In this document: positions 32,429 to 42,229 of the stretch, piece by piece
Layout: every line of letters begins with the position of its first letter
Numbering within the stretch: position 1 is the first letter of the stretch
Source of the DNA: Adiantum capillus-veneris
Lineage: Eukaryota; Streptophyta; Polypodiopsida; Polypodiales; Pteridaceae
Reading direction: 5' to 3'
Length of the DNA stretch: 64,000 nucleotides
NCBI GenBank assembly: GCA_014529385.2
Contig: CM043962.1
Location: 90,627,180-90,691,179 of the forward strand
Program-made: the position numbers and the translations under genes
Notes under the pieces: model-generated
Seen by the model: the letters and a program-made list of their open reading frames with translations, nothing else
Told to the model about the DNA's origin: nothing
The model's database searches: none

Positions 32429-32860
32429 TGTAAGGATTCTAGATGCTAATCCTTAATTAAGTACTTAAACTCATGATTAAGACTTAAGAAACTGAACTGA
32501 ACTTAGAAACAAGACTTAGAAGACTCTGTGTTTGATTGATTGAATGTGTGATACAAGGGTTTCTTTTATAGGAATTGAATAGTCATCAGTGAAGAGGCAT
32601 GTCTCTTTGTGAAGAGACATGACTTTAGGCGAAAAGACACATCCTTTCGGCGAAGAGCTGCAACCATTGGGTGAAGAGTCGCATCCGTAGGGTGAAGGGT
32701 TGTGACCAGTCGTCGAAGGAGTGTGGCTTTTGGCGAAGAGGTATGTCTTTTGGGCGAAGGGTTGTGACCATTCGAGAACAGGGCTTCTCCTGGGTTAGTC
32801 ACACTTCGCATCTGCATCTGTAATGAATCAAGAAGAGTGTAACAAGTCACAATCGTGACA
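32429..32860 (-). repeat. C 5' LTR
   Basis: 432 bp, same minisatellite as the 3' LTR, flanked by AGAAG on the right. An AT-rich 'ttttataggaatt' lies at about 32565-32580. Confidence 0.92.
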
Positions 32861-32865
32861 AGAAG

Positions 32866-33388
32866 TCTCGGATCTCTGTACGAAGTATGCAGCAAAACCG
32901 CTCTATCTGTTCTTTAAACGAGACCTTCTTAAATGATGAGGCTATAGCTCCAAAATCTCTCGCAATAAGCGTCCAGAGAATCTCCTTTGGTCATCCGAAG
33001 ATGATTCGAAGTAGTTCGTATATCTCGTTCGTACTCCCAAGTCAGCCAAGAAGAAAAATCAAGAGCCTTTGAATTTCAACCATGTAACTGGAGCTTCCTT
33101 CCTCGGAAGAAGAGTGGATCACCATGTTCGAGCATCTCGGAACCTAGTAAAGGATTCAAATCGACTGTCCACCTTCGTTAAATTCTTTTTTTTTCTTGCT
33201 CTCGTCTTCAAGGAAGTCAGATTGGTTGGCTCTGTAGAAGTGCTTCTTTTCAAGAGTGCTTGTCCATGTCTTTCTGCGAGTACAGGTTCCGCTTTTTTGC
33301 ACTCGTGTGTCTTTTCGGCTTTCCTCCCTACCTGAGAGAAGCAATGGCCACATGCCATCTCGAATAAATCTTATCAATCGGGTAATTC
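32866..33388 (-). pseudogene. B1 gag, middle part
   Basis: Resumes the gag frame cut at 20695. Reading down from 33377: Lys-rich segment (TSLKTRARKKKN and, in the next frame, FLEDESKKKKEFNEGGQSI), parallel to B2 'FLKDKSKKVQEFKEGGHSI', then the capsid core (about 32870-33120, several stops). Cut on the right by element A at 33389. Confidence 0.82.
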
Positions 33389-34030
33389 TGTAACAAATTG
33401 CTGATGTGTCAAAGCCTAAAGAATGGAGCCAACTTACAGAAGCCGGCCGAGGGGCCTAAACCCTAAGAAGAACAAGTAACAGAAGAAGTCCTACCAACTT
33501 ATGGGGACCCTGTCGATGGGGCCCCAAGTGACATAATGGAAGAATGTCGATGGGGCCCCAAGTGACATAATGGAAGAAAATAAAGCAGGATCCGGACACA
33601 CGCAAAAACTGATGACATGGCAGATTTTCGAAAATTGCATTGACATGATGACGTGGCAGGCTGTACGGATTTTCGTAAATTACGCTGGCAGCTTTTGGCA
33701 TTGCTTTTTGGACCAAAAGCTTTTGAGTTTTAAAGGCTTTTCACTGTAACTACTTTTCAGGCCAAGGGCCTTTAAATATGAGATTAGGGCTAGTTCTCTG
33801 GCATGCTTCTTGGAGAAGGTGCAGAGTCTGGAGTACCGGCTTGTACTGTGTTGATGCAATATAGAGAAATACCGAAAGGGGCGCCAAGATTTGGGGCCAA
33901 TACTCTCTGGGGTGGAATTCCGCCACTTCGTGTCGCGTGTCGTCTCTCTCTCAATTCAGTTGTTATTGAAGTGTTAAAAGTCTGTTCAGTGTGTTCTTTT
34001 CTATTGGCACGTGGTGCCCGTCTTGTGACA
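33389..34030 (+). repeat. A 5' LTR
   Basis: TGTAACAAATTGCTGATG.. to ..CCCGTCTTGTGACA. It contains a 35-37 bp direct duplication around 33507-33575 (cgatggggccccaagtgac twice) not present in the 3' LTR, a TATA-like 'cctttaaatatgag' (33768-33781) and the shared motif (33867-33884). Confidence 0.92.
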
Positions 34031-34031
34031 G

Positions 34032-34045
34032 TGGTATCAGAGCAT
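34032..34045 (+). other. A primer-binding site (initiator Met tRNA)
   Basis: TGGTATCAGAGCAT, 1 base after the LTR end. Confidence 0.9.
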
Positions 34046-34896
34046 CAAGCGTGTGCTTTTTTGAAAGCACACCGGTCCTACAACAGAACAGACAGAGCTA
34101 TTGGAATTTTATTCGAGGTATCTTCGCCCTCAAACCCGGACTTATTAGCCACTTCCACCCTTCATCGCGCATCGGGCGCGCTCCCGTCTTGACCGCTCAT
34201 GTTTTACAGGGCATAAGCCATTAAGATCACTCGCAAAGAAGGATCTGATATTTGTTTCGAGTCACTGTTTTTCTCAAAAGCAGTGCCATGCAAATGTTGA
34301 TGTCTATAGCTACCAAGCCGCACACTCCAAGTACTTGGCAAGCTTTCAAGAAAAAAATTTGTCCGAAGTTATATGGTTTCTGACATCTTCCTTCAGAGTG
34401 CAACTTCTGGCAGAGTGGGGTATCTTGGAATGCTTGCCATGGAAACCCTAGCAGATTATAACTTGAAATTTCTCGACATCTCTCAGTAGATGTCTCTTCA
34501 CGAGCAAATGACCTTGGAGGTTCGATATGATTGCTATCTCTTGGGAATACCTTCGCCGCCAAAGAAACACTATCTGTCCAAGAGCTGATGGACCATGCTG
34601 TGCTCGGCTACGACCTCATGGAAGGAACCTAACCCTAATTTTTGGTGCAGGTTTCAAGATGGAAAGTCAGTCGACTTTTCGAGCTAGACTGATGTCGAGA
34701 TTTCTTTTTAAGTTTGAGTTCTGTTTGATCTTGTTTGGTGATCCTGTTTGGGATTTGTTTGAAATGGATGGTATCTGTTTTGAACTTGTTTTGGTGCCGA
34801 TTTGAATTGTTTGACTCTGGTCTGATATTGGTTTCAATGATTGGTAATTTTACTCCCGGGTGGAGAAGTGAGAAATACTGTTTTTGGTATTGTTTG

Positions 34897-35107
34897 AACC
34901 TCGAAACGACGCAGGCCGATGCGGGGGGAGCGTTTCGTTGTGTGTTTGAAAACCTCGGAACGACGCGGGCCGATGCTTGGGGAGCGTTCCGTTGTATGCT
35001 AGAAAACCTACGAACGACGCAGGCGGATGCCTGGGGAGCGTTTGGTTGTATGTGTGAACATCCAAGCGACGCAGACTGCGGTCTGGGGAGCGTTTGGTTG
35101 TACAGTC
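34897..35107 (+). repeat. 54-bp tandem repeat in A internal region
   Basis: Three full units (34897-34950, 34951-35004, 35005-35058) and a partial, more divergent fourth (35059-35107). The unit carries 'cgacgcaggccgatgc' and 'ggggagcgtt.cgttgt'. The period is 18 codons, and one frame is open through all units, giving NLxTTQADAWGAFRC-type repeats. Confidence 0.9.
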
Positions 35108-35420
35108 CTCTAAGCTCATGGCCCGGACCTTTTTAGGTTATTTGCGAGGGGAGTGACGAGGTAGTCGTTGAGTAGCTTCATACCGCAGACCGTTTGTCTC
35201 GGGGGAGTGCTTAGCGGCACTGTTTGTTGTGTCTTGTAACATGCATATGTAAGCATTTGTGATGCATTGTGATGTGCCAACTACTGAATATTCCTAATTG
35301 GATGAGATTGCTTGGGTGTGTAAAATTTTTTAGTGCATCAAGACACCCGAAGAAGATCAGTACGGTCTGGGTGTGATGACTAATTTTACTACGCCGGAAT
35401 AACAAGAGTTTCGATGTGGA

Positions 35421-35522
35421 CGAAAGGAGAAGCTAACTCCTTGATCAAAACAGCCGAAAGGAGAAGCTAACTCCTTGATCAAAAGAGCAGACAGGAGAAG
35501 CTAACTCCTTAATAAAAAGAGC
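35421..35522 (+). repeat. 34-bp tandem repeat with self-complementary core
   Basis: Three units (35421-35454, 35455-35488, 35489-35522). Each contains aggagaagctaactcct, whose ends (aggag/ctcct) can pair, with AGCT in the loop. It lies about 120 bp before the polypurine tract. Confidence 0.9.
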
Positions 35523-35645
35523 AAATTGATTGTCCCTCGGAATGTCTCTCGAAATGACCCTCGGATTTTTTTTTTTGAGCTAACTTGAGTTGTTTTGCAG
35601 ATATGCTGTAATCACGGACGATTACTCTCTTTCAAGAAGGGGAGA

Positions 35646-36165
35646 TGTAACAAACTGCTGATGTGTCAAAGCCTAAAGAATGAAGCCAACTTACAGAAGC
35701 CGGGCGAGGGGCCTAAACCCTAAGAAGAACAAGTAACAGAAGAAGTCCTACCAACTTATGGGGACCCTGTTCGATGGGGCCCCAAGTGACATAAAGGAAG
35801 AAAATAAAGCAGGATCCGGACACATGAAAAAAGTGATGACGTGGCAGATTTTTGAAAATTGCGTTGGCATGATGACGTGGCAGGTTGTACGGATTTTCGT
35901 AAATTACGATGGTAGCTTTTGGCATTGCTTTTTGGACCAAAAGCTTTTGAGTTTTGAAGGCTTTTCACTGTAACCGCTTTTCAGGCCAAGGGCCTTTAAA
36001 TATGAGGTTAGGGCTAATTCTCTGGCATGCTTCCTGGAGAAGGTGCAGAGTCTGGAATATCGGCTTGTACTGTGTTGATGCAATATAAAGAAATACCGAA
36101 AGGGGCGCCAAGGTTTGGGGCCAATACTCTCTGGGGTGGAATTCCGTCACTCCGTGTCGCGTGTC

Positions 36166-36227
<62 letters not shown>

Positions 36228-36300
36228 AGTTGTTATTGAAGTGTTAAAAGTCTGTTCAGTCTGCTCTTTTCTATTGGCACGTGGTCCTCGTCTTGTGGCA
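35646..36300 (+). repeat. A 3' LTR with (TC)n expansion
   Basis: Same blocks as the 5' LTR. A (TC)n run of about 55 bp (36166-36222) replaces the short 'gtctctctctc' of the 5' LTR. Shared motif at 36092-36109. Confidence 0.92.
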
Positions 36301-36729
36301 AAATTTTCAGGTGTTTCGCCAATCTCGGGTCCTTGGAGTACTTAATCAATCTGTTCACACATATGCCAATCTGCAGTTGACGTTTGTACTCCTTTCTGGC
36401 AAATTTGTAAGAAAAAGTTTGTCCAAATCTTCATTCTTTTCTTCAGTTCCCGCACCGGATTTTCAACTTTTCTTTGCCTTCCCACCGAGAGGTGTCATCT
36501 CTGTCAGATTCTTCACGAGAACCCATGTGTAATCTGGGATCTTTATGGCTCTATGCCTTGTAAGACACAACGATGAAGATGGGAGCGCGCCCGATGCGCA
36601 ATGTATGAAGGGTGGGAGTGGCTAATAAGTGCGTGGTCGGCGCACGAAGATTCTTTCCCAAAAGCTGTGTGCGTTGTAAAAAGGATTGGATCCTCTATAG
36701 AAGAAGAATCTTTTTGTGCTTTGATCCAC
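36301..36729 (-). pseudogene. B1 gag N-terminus, leader and degenerate PBS
   Basis: On minus, 'LIKYSKDPRLAKHLK' (about 36300-36350) lines up with B2 gag 'MLNFAKDPKMAKYMN'. Upstream frames are broken. At 36716-36729 the minus strand reads GTGGATCAAAGCAC, a primer-binding site that has lost one base and changed another relative to GTGGTATCAGAGCAC. Its position directly after the LTR proves that 36730-37240 is the 5' LTR. Confidence 0.8.
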
Positions 36730-37240
36730 TGTAACAAACTTGGACACCCCAAGTGAAGATTCTACCGCGACACAACAAAGATTCACTTCAAAAACAGTTC
36801 ACAATTCACACTTGAGTCGACACGGCACGGCGTAGTTCCGTGCCTAGAGATATTGGCCCCAAAGACTGGGGCCCTTTCGGTATTTCTTTTTGTATTAATC
36901 TGTGTTCAAAGTACAAGAGAGTGGGTAGGTGCTCACTCTCAGACTCTACGTCCAGATGCTCTGAGAAGTGAGGCCCTTCCCACTTATTTATTGTTGCAAG
37001 GGTTGCCCAAAAGCAAAGCCCCAAAAGCATTGAACTTAAAAGCTTCCTATTCAAAAGCATTTGTCCCAAAAGCTTGCGTAAATCAGCCATCAGATTTTTC
37101 GTACGCAATGCCACGTCCACAAAATCCGCAAACTCCGTACAGTGGCCACGGCAACCAGCCAGCGCAATATGCAGGGGTCCGTACTGTTGCCACGTGTCAG
37201 TGTGTGTCCGGGTCTGCTGCCACGTCACCCATTTGTGACA
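36730..37240 (-). repeat. B1 5' LTR
   Basis: 511 bp, TGTAACAAACTTGGACACCC.. to ..CCCATTTGTGACA. Uninterrupted reference for the LINE-1 insertion site. The shared motif is present in reverse with a small change (about 36870-36888). Confidence 0.92.
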
Positions 37241-37245
37241 GACTC

Positions 37246-37780
37246 TCGAGGCACTTTAGATTAGTTGCATACCCATTGATTGCAACTCTATGGGAACACT
37301 CCCAAGTGCCTACACTTAGCAGACAGTGGCTGTAAAGCCTAGGCAGTAGATTCTACTCGACCCAACATTTATTCCTTATATGGGTGACCCCCAAGGGCAC
37401 CCATTGAGGATAATTAGTACTCTTAGCATCCACACCCAATGGGCAGCCAGCCTCCTTGCGTTTTCCCATTAAAATTCCAGCATCCTCAGTCCTACAATAG
37501 TACTAGATCAGCGCTAGAGCTAGGAGTTTTCAGTCATAACCTCACCGTACCGTCGCATATCGAGCAGTCACGCCAGTGTTTTCAGATTTAGCCCTCACAT
37601 CAGCCAGCGTTTTTCAGTTTTCAGCCCACCCTCAACATCAGCTATAGCAGATCAGCCATAGCCTCGTTGATGGTTGCAGATCCCGTTAGCTTCACTAGCG
37701 TTTTTGCATTTTAGCCCTTAGCCTCTCAGATCCAAGCATCGGTAGCAAGATCTGTCAGGTGTAGCGGAATTGAAATGGTG
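37246..37780 (+). repeat. F1 LTR, right part
   Basis: Continues 2917 after the B1 insertion. It contains iterated 'cagcgttttt(c/g)a(g/t)' words (37575-37710) like F2 at 42640-43120, each followed by 'cagccc' or 'cagatc'. No coding. The end is not clear; the last recognisable word is 'gatctgtcagg'. Confidence 0.5.
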
Positions 37781-38799
37781 AAGATCTAGGTTTTACACTT
37801 CCACAAATGCTTTTCTTTCTTTCCTTGCCTTAGTGATTCCTTTTAGCTTGAATGATGGTTCCTTTTACCTTTCCCTGAAGGGAGGGAATGAGAGTGCGGT
37901 AGAGATGTGTAGAAGGAGAGAGAAAGAGAGAGAGGAGGAGAATGACATCCGATGGGGTCCCAACCAACCCTCTCAAGGGCCCTCCACAGCGTTGTCGATG
38001 TGGTATTTGCTTTAGATTGCGTAAATGGAATGTACACAAATGCAATACCTCAAGTGCAGACTCTACCGACTCGAATGATGACTGTCGCCACAGTAACTCC
38101 TCAAGACGAGGCACCTCCGGGGCCGATTTGATGCACCTTTGGATCCTTCTCGGTGTGGGATTGTAGACGGCCACCAAGGGGTAGATCTGTGGCTGGATTG
38201 TGCTCCCGACGTGAGAGGAATGAAGGGCTAAAAGCTGGCTGCAAAAACGCAGATTTGGCACGCAAAAAGCAGCGGATTTGTCGCAAGAATCAGGGCTGAA
38301 AATGCAGCTGATGATGGAGCAAATGATGGACAACCGTGTGAGCACTCAATGCGGCGAGGGAATGGCTGGGAGAGAGGTTTGATGTGCTGCCAAAAGCTCC
38401 GGGTTGCAGTAGAGAGACTAGTGTTAGTAGATCCGTGGCTCTTCTGGCGAGGGAAAGGGCTGAAAACTGAAAACACTGGCTGCTATGGCTGATCCGGCGC
38501 GGATGCTCGCGATGAAGGTTCAAAACGCCAAGGGACTGATCAACAAAAACGTTGGGCTGATCTTTGGCGTTGACTCATCTGATCCAAAACTCTGGCTCTA
38601 CTGCTTCCTTTATAGGGCAAACTGTCCCTCAACCCAACAAATTAAATCATTAATTGATTTATTTTATAAGTTTTTGACCAAGGCTAGGTTTTGGGTGAGA
38701 CTGTCGCATATCTGCTTACCTGGGAATTTATCGACGCGGGGAATGGTGTCAAAAGTGACAGCGGGAGATGTAATGAAGACAAGAACAGGCTCGTGATTT
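37781..38799. other. Unassigned DNA, no supported gene
   Basis: A 171-codon minus frame (37830-38345) has no domain and unconvincing composition. A minus-strand segment near 38690-38810 is bounded by 'ttgcag' and 'ccaggtaagc', which look like splice sites, and one frame inside reads EPVLVFITSPAVTFDTIPRV. I do not recognise it; it might be an exon of a captured or host gene. Confidence 0.25.
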
Positions 38800-39035
38800 G
38801 GTGGGTACCTCGACTTCGATCTATAACACCTGCAATGCCAAACACATGAATGAACAAGGCACACCAGTGGAGAAGAGAGACGAGTGAGGTAGAAGAGACG
38901 GGACATTTGAGAGAGAGAGAGAGAGAGAGAGAGATCTGGAAAAGGCTCTCCTTGTTGATAGCAATCTGCTCATACAAGTGACCAACAGTAGTCTCGCACA
39001 GAACTGACATGCCCAATGGATAGACCCGAGGCACA
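38800..39035 (-). repeat. Dispersed repeat R1, copy 2
   Basis: Reverse-complement relative of 739-935. The (GA)n tract at about 38908-38935 corresponds to the CT tract of copy 1. In this copy an open frame (VYPLGMSVLCETTVGHLYEQ) runs through the shared part; copy 1 keeps VYPLGMSALCRTTLGHLYE before a TAG. Confidence 0.55.
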
Positions 39036-39604
39036 CACAACTGCGACTGCTATTGACAGTGTCAATTGCTCCTGCACATGAGACTCCTGACATGGCCACA
39101 ACATGGGCTGGCTCCCCAATACGGATCCACCTCCTGGCAAAGGAAGAACTTGAGAGAGAGAGACAAAGGCCTCAAGGCTGCCAATGTGGCTGCCCTCTAG
39201 AGGAAGTAGGGATCTTTGCTCGCCTCGGCCTCTGACTACTATGCCCACCGAATGGGCTGCCCTAAGGAGAAGAGTGGAAGGGAAGATCTGCTGCCCATCG
39301 CCATGGAAGAAGAAAACCTGCAAGTGCTGCTCATCACCATCGCTAGAACTCCACTAGGTTGACCATGGAAACTATCACGAGACAAGGACGTGGCAACCGC
39401 TAACTTTAGTTGTTGGTTTCTTTCCAATGATTTTTGTTTTATTTTTGAGACCCTCTTTTTGACGTTGCAAATGGTCGGACATTGTATGGCTAATGTGAAC
39501 GGTAGTTTCACCCGCAGATGGGAAGTTGGTCGGTCTTGGAACTCGTATAGTAAGAGAATGTCTAGGCTCAGTTCAAGATCATGTAGGTCCCCTCGTCGCA
39601 CTTA
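39036..39604. other. Unassigned, no gene seen
   Basis: Mixed sequence with only short frames. No LTR words or splice-like structure that I could support. Confidence 0.3.
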
Positions 39605-40805
39605 GCAAGTTGGTGGATACTAGGAAGTGAACTCAATAAAGGCATAGTGCCAAGGTGGGGTCACCAAAGGAAAGTACCTGACAACTGGGCTACATTGCAT
39701 TTTTGGATGCGGTCCCAGTGGGGATAGATGGTTAGATGACCAGTGGGAGTCCAACGGAAGCATCCCCTAAAATTTAGGGAATTGTTATTTTGGACCATAA
39801 AATCTGTTCCCGTCATTACCTCCAGAATGACAAGGGGAACATTTTAGAACTCTGCTGTAAAGTCAACTGGGCAACCCGTCGGGAGATTTTTAAGCAGGAA
39901 GCCCAAAGCGGGAAACTGCTTGTAAATGTGCCAAGTGGCACCTTTCCTCATGCAAAAAAGCTGGCGCTCGATTTCTAGCTGGGAAGGGCCTCATTTGCAA
40001 GCTGTCACACAGGTTAAGAGCTACTGACTGCAAGCTTTCCCTCTCATGTACAGTGTGGTGCAAGAAGTCATGTCTTGCACACCTCACACTGCTCTCTCTC
40101 TTCCCTGCATGCAGTAATGTGATGCCCCACAAGAGGGCTCTTCATTTGACTCATGTATTGTTGTGAGGTCTTATGCGTTTTTGTTGAGGCAAGAGCCTCT
40201 CTGAGCAGGGATAGGAGTAGCTAACTGCTGCTCCAAAAGCAGGCACCGGTGGGGGTGATAACCTCACTGTACAGGTGCGTTTTCAGCGCTGGTTATGTGC
40301 TGAATTTGGACTGTTTTTCAGCCATACGAATGCCAGAACCATTGGGAACAGTGCCCCACTGTTAGAGGACAGTTCAGGGACTGTTTAGAATTGAACATAG
40401 GGCAAAAACTAGTAAATACAGCGTGCTGAATTTACTGTTTTTGGGCAGAAATCAGAGGGTTTATGTGAGTGGAAGTGAGTTCCAGCAGGGGAATTGGTTT
40501 CGAGCAAGTTTTGGGGCTGTTATGTTGTTGAAATTTTTCCAGAACAAGTGGTATCTAGCTAGATACAGGTAAAGGATTAAGAATTCCCTGGACTCTTCTT
40601 GTAAGCTACCCTCTTAAAGAATAAAAAAATACCGAAAGGGGTGCCAATTTTGGGGCCTACAGGTTGTCGGTGTCTGTTTGGAGCATTCTAGCTTCCGAGT
40701 CGTGTGTGTGTTTTAAGTGTTAATCCCCGTCGCAGGTTACCTTTGCACGTTCTCTCTGTGTGTGTTAAAGTAAAGAATTTCGGGTGAAAGCCAAAGCCTA
40801 CCGCC
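39605..40805 (+). repeat. E2: D-related LTR
   Basis: Parallel to D LTR blocks: 'aaggtggggtcacc', 'cccctaaaatttagggaatt', 'cgtcattacctccagaatg', 'tgccaagtggcacc', 'ggcaagagcctct', AATAAA at 40620-40625 and the shared motif at 40626-40643 (ggtgcc). The LTR end is put at about 40805, where a primer-site-like 'taggttccgttgtcgggacc' follows. The start is uncertain. Confidence 0.65.
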
Positions 40806-40901
40806 TAGGTTCCGTTGTCGGGACCTAAATCACTTTTTTCTCAAGAAGTGAGCCTCGGTTGTTTCGGGTAAAGACAGAGTACAGAAACGTCGGATTACAC
40901 T

Positions 40902-41030
40902 ATGGCCGACAAAGGGAAGGGCATTATGGAAGAGGGTTCCTCTTCGAAGGACAGACAAGGAATTCGTATGGTGTTCGAGATGGCAAGGCTTCAAGGATTC
41001 ACTGAGGAGGGACCTGATGCATTAAAGTAA
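40902..41030 (+). pseudogene. E2 gag N-terminal fragment
   Basis: ATG at 40902 starts MADKGKGIMEEGSSSKDRQG and runs 42 codons to TAA. The position (about 80 bp after a primer-site-like sequence) and the beginning MAD..E(E/V)xSSS resemble D1 gag (MADRPDDVTEEVSSSQ at 51924). The element is lost after about 41030. Confidence 0.5.
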
Positions 41031-41426
41031 AAACAAACTCTATGTTTTATTTTGTACTTAGCTATGGTTTTGACACACTTGGATCTTGAAAATAAGGAGA
41101 GGTAGGAACAAACCCTATGAAAACAAAAAATTCACTGGATGCTGATTCTACCTGGTGGTCACTACTTAACAATCACTAGAGGTGAAGAATAAGAGTCAAT
41201 AGTGAAAGGGAGGAGAATCTTATGCATTATGGAGTTTGAGTCAGCAAAATATTATCAAATTCAAGAATAATTCACTTGTGGACACAAGGCTTGCACGTGG
41301 AGTCACGAGGGGACCACCTGAAAGACTTTTGGAAGGGAAAAGACGGACACATATGTTTTGTGGAATTTTTCTCTATTTTTTCCATTGCAAATTGAAAAAA
41401 ATTCAACAAAAAGTTAGCGAATCTCA

Positions 41427-41911
41427 TTGGAGATTCGATCAATCACGAAGAACCGATCTTGGCTCTCGAGTGGAGGTCCAAAGAACCCCCACGGGAAGTA
41501 TTGTGTGCGCATGATTCGTCAGTACGCATTGTTCAAGTGTTTCTTTCGTGATGGTTTCTTATATTTTAGTCACCGTCTTTATGTGATCCCTTTTCATAGG
41601 CATGCCATATTGTACGATGAACACGATTCACTCATGAATGAGCACGGATGTATGCGGATTACTCATGAAAAGAAGAAAAGTTTGCATTCAAGGAATTCCA
41701 TTCCATGTTTCTTCCTTGGCATGACACAATATCCGAAAGAGCACAAAAAGGATTGAGCATCAAGCATCGGCATTTCCATTGTGATTTGCCACAGTTAATA
41801 GATTTAAATCAGAAAGACAAGTTTCGATTCCATTGTTTGCGTGTGTTTGATGAACAGTTTGGCACTCCGTCTACATGTTTATCTACATTGCATGCACAGT
41901 CTGAAGACTAG
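41427..41911 (+). pseudogene. Unidentified ORF upstream of the F2 polypurine tract
   Basis: A 109-codon open frame (41427-41756) overlaps a second frame (41705-41911), implying one frameshift. The peptide is rich in His, Phe and Lys (ALFKCFFRDGFLYFSHRLYV; then IKHRHFHCDLPQLIDLNQKD). Another stretch nearer the LTR (42010-42240) reads TIDEVEAVKEPQITLCRFRR and RIRVGRRRVF. I see no gag, pol or env signature, no transmembrane span and no recognisable host domain. Its place just before a polypurine tract and LTR suggests an extra 3' ORF or the end of a pol I cannot recognise. Confidence 0.35.
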
Positions 41912-42229
41912 AATTTTTCCAGTCACTTTACATGGAATGGGTATGTTCATGTTTTTGTGTTGGAAGTGGTTTTAGGAATTTTCATCCTCGGAGATTCTTG
42001 AAGAAGGTAGACGCATGACTATAGACGAAGTTGAAGCAGTGAAGGAGCCACAGATCACTTTGTGTCGCTTTCGGCGCGGCCCAAAGAAGCAAGCGTTGCA
42101 GACCTTTATGAAGTTCAAGTATCGCATGGACCCACGCATTAGAGTGGGCCGGCGAAGAGTCTTCTAGGATTCCAGACTCTATTGGCGTCTCCCTCGACAC
42201 CATATAGTTCGGTACCAGTATCTCACTTT

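Larger units (their letters stand above)
20696..32860 (-). mobile_element. C: minus-strand Ty3/gypsy chromovirus with 432-bp LTRs, contains D2
   Basis: Both LTRs are 432 bp and differ at about 13 positions by eye (around 3%), so C is among the younger insertions. Order on minus: LTR, PBS, leader, gag, protease, RT (with an in-frame deletion), RNase H, [D2], integrase core, chromodomain, LTR. It is unrelated in sequence to the B, D and A families, lacks their shared LTR motif, and has the RT box YLDD instead of FFDD. Insertion of D2 is accompanied by loss of the pol segment between the RNase H tether and the middle of integrase. Confidence 0.9.
20691..32865. repeat. TSD of element C (AGAAG, both ends)
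   Basis: AGAAG at 20691-20695 and 32861-32865 directly flank the TGTAAGG..GTGACA ends of C. The gag frame of B1 continues across when C and one copy are removed. Confidence 0.9.
33389..36300 (+). mobile_element. A: short non-autonomous LTR element
   Basis: LTRs at 33389-34030 (642 bp) and 35646-36300 (655 bp), a tRNA-Met primer site at 34032-34045, a 1.6-kb internal region and a polypurine tract (about 35634-35645, AAGAAGGGGAGA). No gag, protease, RT, RNase H or integrase motif is present in any frame, so it would depend on proteins of another element. Flanks 'aattc' and 'aaatt' are not a clean TSD. It is inserted in the gag/leader of B1: the minus gag frame left of it continues in 36301-36729. 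Confidence 0.88.
2918..37240 (-). mobile_element. B1: minus-strand Ty3/gypsy chromovirus, heavily nested
   Basis: Two same-orientation LTRs (2918-3111 plus 10108-10405; and 36730-37240) flank a minus-strand order of 5' LTR, degenerate primer-binding site, gag, protease, RT, RNase H, integrase, chromodomain, 3' tail, polypurine tract (10406-10418) and 3' LTR. The pieces are 36301-36729, 32866-33388, 16846-20695 and 10406-11045. Four later insertions separate them: LINE-1, B2, C and A. After removing these, B1 is about 6.7 kb. Pol is closely related to B2. Several frameshifts, stops and a 275-bp internal duplication make it inactive. Confidence 0.9.
2913..37245. repeat. TSD of element B1 (GACTC, both ends)
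   Basis: GACTC at 2913-2917 directly precedes the TGTAACA end of the left B1 LTR, and GACTC at 37241-37245 directly follows the TGTGACA-ending right LTR. A 5-bp duplication is the usual size for Ty3/gypsy integrases. It ties two LTRs 34 kb apart into one insertion. Confidence 0.85.

Noticed and set aside
34869-35119. CRISPR-like array at the 54-bp repeats
   Set aside because: No spacers between units; it is a plain tandem repeat in a plant LTR element.
37830-38345. 171-codon minus frame
   Set aside because: No domain, no codon bias, no conserved copy in the window.
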